From Acholeplasmataceae bacterium (GTDB lineage: Bacteria; Bacillota_I; Bacilli_A; Acholeplasmatales; Acholeplasmataceae), in NCBI GenBank assembly GCA_021736335.1, contig JAIPGC010000008.1, forward strand, positions 1-34,145: a stretch of DNA of 34,145 nucleotides, in the 5' to 3' direction. Each line of letters opens with the position of its first letter. The first letter of the stretch is position 1. The notes below the pieces were generated by a model, which saw nothing but the letters and a program-made list of their open reading frames with translations, was not told the origin of the DNA and searched no databases. Both the position numbers and the translations under genes were made by a program. This document shows positions 27,533-34,145 of the stretch, piece after piece.

Positions 27533-27953
27533 TGTTCATGGTGATGAAAAAAGACTTCTTGAAGTCATTAAAAAACATAAAGATGTTGACTATCATCTGA
27601 ATGCTGGAGATATGTGTCTTGATCCAAAGATTTGGGAAAAACATCACATCATTGCTGTAAAAGGCAACAACGATTTTGGCAGTGACCTACCTTATATGCG
27701 GTTATTAGATTTCGATGGATTACATATTCTTTTAACTCATGGTCACATTGAACATGTGAAATTCGGAATGGATAGAATTAGATTAAAAGCTAAAGTTAAT
27801 GAAGTACAAATTGTTATATTTGGCCATACTCATGAAAGATATTTAATGTCTGATGAAGGTATATTATTCATCAATCCAGGTGCATTAGGTGGGTATCATA
27901 GAAGCTATGCAATTTATGAGAATCAACAGGTTACATTTTATAATAGCGATTGA
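27510..27953 (+). CDS. YfcE/MJ0936-family metallophosphoesterase (YsnB-like)
   Basis: MKLLITSDVHGDEKRLLEVIKKH, NAGD, VKGNNDFG, LTHGHI, VIFGHTHERYL, INPGALGG; overlaps rdgB. Confidence 0.92.
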   Translation: MKLLITSDVHGDEKRLLEVIKKHKDVDYHLNAGDMCLDPKIWEKHHIIAVKGNNDFGSDLPYMRLLDFDGLHILLTHGHIEHVKFGMDRIRLKAKVNEVQIVIFGHTHERYLMSDEGILFINPGALGGYHRSYAIYENQQVTFYNSD

Positions 27954-27978
27954 AAAACAGTTAAAAAAGGATGGAATT

Positions 27979-30966
27979 ATGCGATTAAGCGATGTCTTAA
28001 AATTACCAAAACAACCTCATAGTCTATCAATTATCAAGGATTTTCTAGAACAACCGCTGAGTCATTTAGACTATCAAGCGGCTTTTAGCTATTACTTTGA
28101 AATTGCTATTGAACTTCAATTATATAACTTGGTATTTGAAGAAGGAGACAAGGTTTTAAAAGAAATTGAAGTGCAAGCTGATTCTCCATATTATGAAAAA
28201 ATACTGAGAGAGCTTATACAGGCTTCACTTCATTTAGAGCATTTTGAAAAAGCTAAACAGTACATTGATCAAAGAAGACAGGTTCTTCCGATTCTGAAAC
28301 AATATTTAGCTGTCCTAGATGAAATTGATTATAAGAAGGCATTAGGATTACCTTATCTAGAAGACTTGATGAAGGTATTAAAAGATGTGATTCCAGATCC
28401 AGTAAAGATTTACTGTCTTGAGGAAATGTTTAAGATTTATCGAGATGATCATCAATATGAAATGGCTTTAAATAGCCTTTATGAGCTATATGAGTTTGAT
28501 CTTGAGAATAAGTATTTTATTGAAGAACTCAAACTTTTAGTTCAACTCAAGAAGTATGATGATGTCATCATGAAATCGATGAAAGCATTAAGACTTAACA
28601 GGGAAAATGCTTTAGTGGTTTTAGTTTTACTTGAAGTATATATTGTAAAAGAAGATTACCATAAAGCATCAACTCTTGAAGCTGAATATGAAGAATTAAT
28701 TGACAAGCAAGATGATATATATAAGAAGAAAGCCTATGAGCTCATCATTGTGTTATATAAAAAAATGGACAATAAGCCATCGCTTGATTTATATCAAAAG
28801 AAAAATAAGAGTCTTTTACGTGTATTAGATAAAAAGACTAAAGTTGTTGAGGAAGAAAAACCAGAAATTGTTGTCATTGAGAAAGCTGCGGCTAAAACTG
28901 TTAAACATGGTAATATTCTTGAACATTTGGAGTTCAGCCATGATTTGATTCAATTTTCACATTTGATCGATGACAAGCTTATGCTAAGAGATTACTTACG
29001 CGTCTTTTTCATGCATGTTGATTCGTTTATAAAAACCAAAGAGTTTATCATCTATCTTCAAGGTGAATCACCTAATCTGTTTCATTATAAAAAAGAGCGT
29101 CTTTACGATAAGACCATTATTGAAAGCTTTGTTGAAGAAACAGTTGTTGGTCGAGTATTAAATACTGGTGAAGAAATCTTCGAAGAAACAAAAACAATGA
29201 GATGGCCAAAAAATATCATCACCCAAAAGGATTATGAAGAAGATATTAAATTTATTTATACTTACCCACTAGGTGATGAGGGAACTTTCTCAATTTATTT
29301 AGATGAAGAAATCAATGATCCCGGAAAGTATTATGATTTATTTAAATTAATGAGTGCCATTTTATATGCTCATATTTTAGATGAAAAGAAATTGAGTAAG
29401 CTAAAGAAGGAAAATAGATTTTACAGCAATGTTCTTAATAGTCCAATTCTTGCTTATAGAGAGCATAGCGAACATCGTTCAACCTATAATGATGCAGCAC
29501 AAGCATTGTTTCATATTGATAAGCATCACCATATGGAATTATTTTTAAGAGACGTTTCCTATGAGCATGTACACATATATAAGGATACAATTCAAAAATT
29601 ACTTAACAAACCTGGTGAGATTAAAGAAATTTATTACCGGTACCAAGAGAAGCACATCCTAGAAAAGCTATATAGTTTAAAAATAGGAGATGAACATATT
29701 ATTATGAGTATATTCTTTGACCAGACAAAAGAAGTTGATCAAGCAAAGGAACTTGTCGATAAAGCAACGCTTGACCATGAGACAGGATTATCCAATGATT
29801 ATGCATTATCTTTAGAAATTGAGGATTTGCTTAAAGATAAGGCAAGTCTTATCTTGATTGAACTCGATCAGAATCTCAAACACATCTATGGTAGTGAGAA
29901 AATGGGTCAGTATTTTAAGGAGTTTGCACAGCATACAAAGAAGTTCTTTAATGATGGAAGAACTTACCGATATGACTTTAATCAGATTTTTGTATGTATT
30001 CCTTATAATGACATTAGAAGTGTGACTAAAACTGTCAAGGACTATATCAAATACTTAGAGATTTATGAGTCTAAGATTCTCAAATTTGAAAAATTCAATG
30101 TCAATATGGGTATCTTAAGATATCCAGTGGTAACTGTTGAAAAACAAATGGATAAGATTTTAAGATATTTAGATATTGCCTTAGAGAAGGCAAAAAGAGA
30201 ACGCGAAGAAAAATATGAGTTTTTTGTTTTTCGTGATTATGAGGATGAGTTATTTGAACAACAGGTTATTGATCATCTTAATGTTGCTATTGAGACACAA
30301 AACTTAGGTTTAATCTTTAATCAAATTACAGATATCAAGAAAAATAGAGTTTGGCAGTATGAAAGCGAACTTGTCATGTTTAACTTAGCAATCGACAATA
30401 AATATTTACTTACGATTGCAAAGAAGCGAAACAGATTGGCTGATTTGGAAAGATTCCATATCAAAAAAGTTTGTGAATTTTTGGTTGAATTGGAAAAACA
30501 AACTGAAAGACTGATCAAACTTACGATTCCAATCTCTAGAGAAACATTTTTAGATCCAACATTCAATCCTTATGTTCTAGGATTATTTAAACAATATGGT
30601 ATTCCTTATGAATTTGTGAGATTGAAATGTGATATGGAACTTAGAGCCAATCATTATGCGAATCAGATTCAGGAATTAATTGATCACGGTATTTCTTTAG
30701 ATACAACTTCTTTGGAAATGGCATTATCTTATCCTTTCAATGCTTTGCATGTGGATTTAAAGAAAGAAAATATCAAATGGAACAGTTATCTTCACAAGAT
30801 GAAAGAACTTCTTGAGGGGTTTCAAATGGCATTAGTTATCCGTGGTGTAAAGACTAAGGATCAAAAAGAAGCATTGGAACGGCTAGGTGTGATGTACATG
30901 GAAGGTAGCATTTATAAACAGTTGCCAGCACCTACATTGATTCAAAAGATTAAGGAGTCATTATGA
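27979..30966 (+). CDS. Multidomain cytosolic protein: TPR-like N-terminus, GAF/PAS-like middle, degenerate GGDEF-like and EAL-like C-terminal regions
   Basis: ATG at 27979 preceded by AAAGGATGG. GGDEF-type entry DHETGLSNDYAL but RYDFNQIFVCIP in place of RxGGDEF; EAL-type NLGLIFNQITDIKKNRVWQYESEL..., ALHVDLKKENIKW, RGVKTKDQKEALERLGVMYMEGSIYKQLPAP. Confidence 0.8.
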   Translation: MRLSDVLKLPKQPHSLSIIKDFLEQPLSHLDYQAAFSYYFEIAIELQLYNLVFEEGDKVLKEIEVQADSPYYEKILRELIQASLHLEHFEKAKQYIDQRRQVLPILKQYLAVLDEIDYKKALGLPYLEDLMKVLKDVIPDPVKIYCLEEMFKIYRDDHQYEMALNSLYELYEFDLENKYFIEELKLLVQLKKYDDVIMKSMKALRLNRENALVVLVLLEVYIVKEDYHKASTLEAEYEELIDKQDDIYKKKAYELIIVLYKKMDNKPSLDLYQKKNKSLLRVLDKKTKVVEEEKPEIVVIEKAAAKTVKHGNILEHLEFSHDLIQFSHLIDDKLMLRDYLRVFFMHVDSFIKTKEFIIYLQGESPNLFHYKKERLYDKTIIESFVEETVVGRVLNTGEEIFEETKTMRWPKNIITQKDYEEDIKFIYTYPLGDEGTFSIYLDEEINDPGKYYDLFKLMSAILYAHILDEKKLSKLKKENRFYSNVLNSPILAYREHSEHRSTYNDAAQALFHIDKHHHMELFLRDVSYEHVHIYKDTIQKLLNKPGEIKEIYYRYQEKHILEKLYSLKIGDEHIIMSIFFDQTKEVDQAKELVDKATLDHETGLSNDYALSLEIEDLLKDKASLILIELDQNLKHIYGSEKMGQYFKEFAQHTKKFFNDGRTYRYDFNQIFVCIPYNDIRSVTKTVKDYIKYLEIYESKILKFEKFNVNMGILRYPVVTVEKQMDKILRYLDIALEKAKREREEKYEFFVFRDYEDELFEQQVIDHLNVAIETQNLGLIFNQITDIKKNRVWQYESELVMFNLAIDNKYLLTIAKKRNRLADLERFHIKKVCEFLVELEKQTERLIKLTIPISRETFLDPTFNPYVLGLFKQYGIPYEFVRLKCDMELRANHYANQIQELIDHGISLDTTSLEMALSYPFNALHVDLKKENIKWNSYLHKMKELLEGFQMALVIRGVKTKDQKEALERLGVMYMEGSIYKQLPAPTLIQKIKESL

Positions 30967-32027
30967 GTTTAGCGCAGTTGAAGCAATATGTTTCAGCAAG
31001 TGAAAAAGATGAGAAAAGCAGTAACGGATATCGCGCGACTGCAGCTTTTATGATGCTGGAAAATGTTGATTTGATGATTGAACGGTACTCAAAAGAAAAG
31101 CAAACAGAACAAGGAGCTATCCTTCTTGATGTTTTTGGATTACTTCAAGGTTTTTTTGTAGCAATAGACGCCTTATATGATTTAGCAATAGGATTAACTC
31201 AGTACAAATATCATATTAATGTCAATTCCAATGAAACGCTTCGTGAACTCAAGTTCATTAGAAATGATATCGTTGGACATCCTACACACCGGACTTATGA
31301 AGATGGTGGTACAGGTTTTTCTATTCTATCACCTGAAAATTTCTCAAAAGATGGCATATCCTATAAAACGTATATCTATGAGAAAAATAAATTTGAAGTG
31401 ATAACTAAGGACGTCAAATTCGCGCCATTAATTGATGCTTATCATATCGAAAAAGATAAAATCTTATCGGATATTTATGCATTTTTACAAAGAGAAGAAA
31501 CAAAAACAAATATTCCCGAAAAGATTTATGCTTTGTTTGAAACAGTAAACGATGAAGTGCTAGAAGAAATTAGACAAATGTTCATCAGTGAATATCAACT
31601 TGAGGAAGATTCAAATCACCGGTTTTTATGGCGTCTAAAATTAGTTGAGGTTTTGATTCATTGGGAGGAAACAGATCCAGAACTTCAAGAACTCATTTTA
31701 TACATGAGCAAAATCCAATCAGCTAAGCTATATGCGATAGCTATGGATTTAGAAAAAAGAAAATATAAGGAACTATTTTTTAGCATCCCTCCCATTTTGA
31801 CAGCCTTTTATAAGTTTGTTAGAAAGCATGAAAAAATAGCATATCCTATACTTAAAAATTTAAATGATCCTAAACATCCATATTTTCAAAGAGATTTGAT
31901 TGCTTTAATGTCTATGAACCCCAACAAGCAAGTTATGAAATTATTAAGATTGTTCAAAGACACAAAGGATGAATCAAAAATCTATCTCATAGGTTCTATG
32001 ATGAAGGCATACCGTCCAAGAAATTAG
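30963..32027 (+). CDS. Unknown helical protein with HEPN-like RNDIVGH motif and C-terminal helical (HEAT-like) region
   Basis: Start overlaps the upstream stop by 4 nt; helical N-terminus with LRELKFIRNDIVGHPTHRTYEDGG (R-x5-H). Confidence 0.75.
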   Translation: MSLAQLKQYVSASEKDEKSSNGYRATAAFMMLENVDLMIERYSKEKQTEQGAILLDVFGLLQGFFVAIDALYDLAIGLTQYKYHINVNSNETLRELKFIRNDIVGHPTHRTYEDGGTGFSILSPENFSKDGISYKTYIYEKNKFEVITKDVKFAPLIDAYHIEKDKILSDIYAFLQREETKTNIPEKIYALFETVNDEVLEEIRQMFISEYQLEEDSNHRFLWRLKLVEVLIHWEETDPELQELILYMSKIQSAKLYAIAMDLEKRKYKELFFSIPPILTAFYKFVRKHEKIAYPILKNLNDPKHPYFQRDLIALMSMNPNKQVMKLLRLFKDTKDESKIYLIGSMMKAYRPRN

Positions 32028-32083
32028 TAATATGAAAATAATTTTTCATTTCCGATAAAACAGATACTTATTTTCTATTTATA

Positions 32084-32112
32084 TTGCAAATATCATCTAA
32101 TCAAAGTATGAT
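32084..32112 (+). promoter_or_regulatory. Promoter for the ROK/PIG-L genes
   Basis: TTGCAA (32084-32089), 17-bp spacer, TATGAT (32107-32112). Confidence 0.6.
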
Positions 32113-32153
32113 ATGAGTGGACTTAAATCCCAATAGACTAAAAAGGAAATGCA

Positions 32154-32174
32154 TTTGATTTCGATCAAATCAAA
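32154..32174. promoter_or_regulatory. Inverted repeat (candidate operator or RNA hairpin) just before the ROK start codon
   Basis: TTTGATTT-CGATC-AAATCAAA, perfect 8-bp arms. Confidence 0.6.
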
Positions 32175-32180
32175 CACGAA

Positions 32181-33593
32181 ATGGACAATATTTTCACATA
32201 CTATAGAAAACCGAATATCATATCAGAACTAGATCCTGATTTTGTACCTTCAATATTAGGGCACTTAGGATTTATTGATGCTGTAAAGAAATCCAATCAC
32301 AGTGTTGATGTGAAAATATCAATTGAACGAACACAAGGTCAAAAATCAACCTACCAAACAATTGTGTTTGATGATAGTCAAAATCAATATGAAGCAAATT
32401 GCTTTTATATAGAGAGATTAATCAAATCTTTACTATGGATCAAAGGTGGATGGAAAATCATTTATGGTGGCCCTCTTTCTTTAGGAAATTATATTAAAGA
32501 AACTTTCTCAAAAAATGGTCTACGAGCATTTGATGTTGCATTTATGAGTCGCATCTATGAAAAAGAATTCATTGTTGAGATTAAAGATATCAAAGATGTT
32601 CCAATGACAGAAGAATCTACAAAATCATTAGGAAGACATTTAAATGGATGTCGCATTGGATTTGATGCAGGTGGATCTGATAGAAAAGTATCAGCAGTCA
32701 TTGATGGTATAGCTATCTATAGTGAAGAAGTTGTTTGGCACCCCAAATTAGAAAGCGATCCTGCATATCATTATCAAGGCATTTTGGAGTCCATGAAAAA
32801 CGCAGCTTCAAAAATGCCAAGAGTTGATGGTATTGGTGTCAGCGCTGCAGGGGTTTATATTGATAATAAAGCCATGGCAGCATCATTATTTATTAAAGTT
32901 CCAATCGATTTATTTAATCAGCAGGTTAAGAATATATTCATCAACGCAGCCAAAGAAATAGGCGATGTACCTATTGAAGTCGCTAACGATGGTGATGTCA
33001 CAGCACTCGCTGGAGCGATGAGCCTAGAAGCAAATCAAGTCTTAGGGATTGCTATGGGAACCTCTGAAGCTGCTGGATATGTAGATAAAGAAGGCAACAT
33101 AACAGGTTGGTTGAATGAATTAGCTTTTGTTCCTGCAGATTTCAATAAAGATGCAATGATTGATGAGTGGTCATTAGATTATGGTTGCGGGGTTAAATAT
33201 TTTTCACAAGATGCAGTCATCAAATTAGCTCCACGTGCAGGTATTAATCTAGATCAAAATCTATCACCTGCGGATCAACTTAAAATCGTTCAAAATCTCG
33301 TTGAACAAAATGATGAGAAAGCGATACGTATCTTTGATACGATAGGGATCTATTTGGGTTATAATATTGCCTATTATGCTGAATTTTATGATATCAAACA
33401 TGTCTTAATTTTGGGGCGAGTCACATCTGGAAAAGGTGGAGATGCCATCTTGAGATATGCAACTAAAGTTTTAGAAACTGAATTTAAAGAATTAGCTCAA
33501 AAAATAAAAATATCACTACCGGATGAGAAAAATAAACGTGTTGGTCAATCGATTGCTGCAGCAAGTCTTCCGGAAGTTAAATCAATTAAGTAA
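32181..33593 (+). CDS. Divergent ROK-family (sugar kinase fold) protein with ~150-aa N-terminal extension
   Basis: CRIGFDAGGSDRKVSAVIDG phosphate-1-like motif, VDGIGVSAAG, VEVANDGDVTALAGA, LGIAMGTSEAAGYVDKEGNITGWLNELA. Confidence 0.82.
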   Translation: MDNIFTYYRKPNIISELDPDFVPSILGHLGFIDAVKKSNHSVDVKISIERTQGQKSTYQTIVFDDSQNQYEANCFYIERLIKSLLWIKGGWKIIYGGPLSLGNYIKETFSKNGLRAFDVAFMSRIYEKEFIVEIKDIKDVPMTEESTKSLGRHLNGCRIGFDAGGSDRKVSAVIDGIAIYSEEVVWHPKLESDPAYHYQGILESMKNAASKMPRVDGIGVSAAGVYIDNKAMAASLFIKVPIDLFNQQVKNIFINAAKEIGDVPIEVANDGDVTALAGAMSLEANQVLGIAMGTSEAAGYVDKEGNITGWLNELAFVPADFNKDAMIDEWSLDYGCGVKYFSQDAVIKLAPRAGINLDQNLSPADQLKIVQNLVEQNDEKAIRIFDTIGIYLGYNIAYYAEFYDIKHVLILGRVTSGKGGDAILRYATKVLETEFKELAQKIKISLPDEKNKRVGQSIAAASLPEVKSIK

Positions 33594-33604
33594 AGAGGTG
33601 TATT

Positions 33605-34145
33605 ATGAAATTAAACAAACCAACAGCACAATTTTACATTCCTGATCAAGTACCTATTAAAGAAGCTCTTTTTCGAACAACACATATGTCAATTGCAGCA
33701 CATCAAGATGATTTGGAAATCATGGCTTACGATGGTATCTTGAAATGTTTTGCTCAAGAAAACTTATGGTTTACAGGTGTAGTAGTGACCAATGGATCAG
33801 GCTCTGCACGAGATGGCATCTATAAAAACTACACCGATAGCCAAATGATGGAAGTCAGAAAGCTTGAGCAAAAAAAGGCTGCTTATATTGGTGAATTTGG
33901 TGCACTTGCTCTTTTGGATTATTCTAGTTCTGAAACCAAAGATCCAAACAATGACCAATTAATCTTAGAGCTCAAGGCATTATTAGAATTAGCACAACCT
34001 GGAATTCTATATACGCACAATTTAGCAGACAAACATGATACACATATTGGTGTTACAACAAAAGTCATTCGTGCCATTCGATTAATGGATAAGAAGATAA
34101 GACCAAAAGCTGTTTATGGATGTGAAGTTTGGAGAGACTTAGATT
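33605..34145 (+). CDS. PIG-L family deacetylase (3' truncated by window edge)
   Basis: MKLNKPTAQFYIPDQVPIKEALFRTTHMSIAAHQDDLEIMAYDGI (AHxDDxE), later YTHNLADKHDTHIG; open to the window end; RBS AAAGAGGTG. Confidence 0.85.
   Translation, partial: MKLNKPTAQFYIPDQVPIKEALFRTTHMSIAAHQDDLEIMAYDGILKCFAQENLWFTGVVVTNGSGSARDGIYKNYTDSQMMEVRKLEQKKAAYIGEFGALALLDYSSSETKDPNNDQLILELKALLELAQPGILYTHNLADKHDTHIGVTTKVIRAIRLMDKKIRPKAVYGCEVWRDLD

Noticed and set aside
27889-27978. N-terminal 30 codons of the 1025-aa ORF from the track
   Set aside because: Overlap the end of the YfcE-like gene in another frame; ATG at 27979 with RBS AAAGGATGG is a better start.
32032-32049. ATGAAAA...TTTTCAT hairpin after the HEPN-like gene as a terminator
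   Set aside because: No T tract follows and the stem is AT-only; left uncalled.

Overview
The window is a low-GC, dense, mostly plus-strand Firmicutes/Mollicutes-type chromosome segment. I read it as Acholeplasma-like from protein character and gene order; this was not checked by any search. The housekeeping backbone resembles Bacillus subtilis gene clusters joined end to end: recA (3' end), rny, ymdB, miaB, ricA/ymcA, an unknown membrane protein, mutS, mutL, miaA, aroK, aroQ, efp, rluB, cmk, rpsA-like, der, gpsA, hup. Accessory genes between or after these include: a CarH-like cobalamin-binding protein with an FtsX-type ABC transporter; an ankyrin-repeat protein; a membrane (ArAE/FUSC-like) to HAD fusion with a degraded HAD active site; a convergent GH17-like hydrolase and CPBP protease pair; rdgB and a YfcE-like phosphoesterase; a ~995-aa protein with TPR-like, GAF/PAS-like and degenerate GGDEF-EAL-like regions, translationally coupled to a protein with a HEPN-like RNDIVGH motif; and a divergent ROK protein followed by a PIG-L deacetylase that runs off the end. 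The best candidate for an undescribed system is the two-gene pseudo-GGDEF/EAL plus HEPN-like module (27979-32027). I saw no rRNA, tRNA, CRISPR array or transposase.
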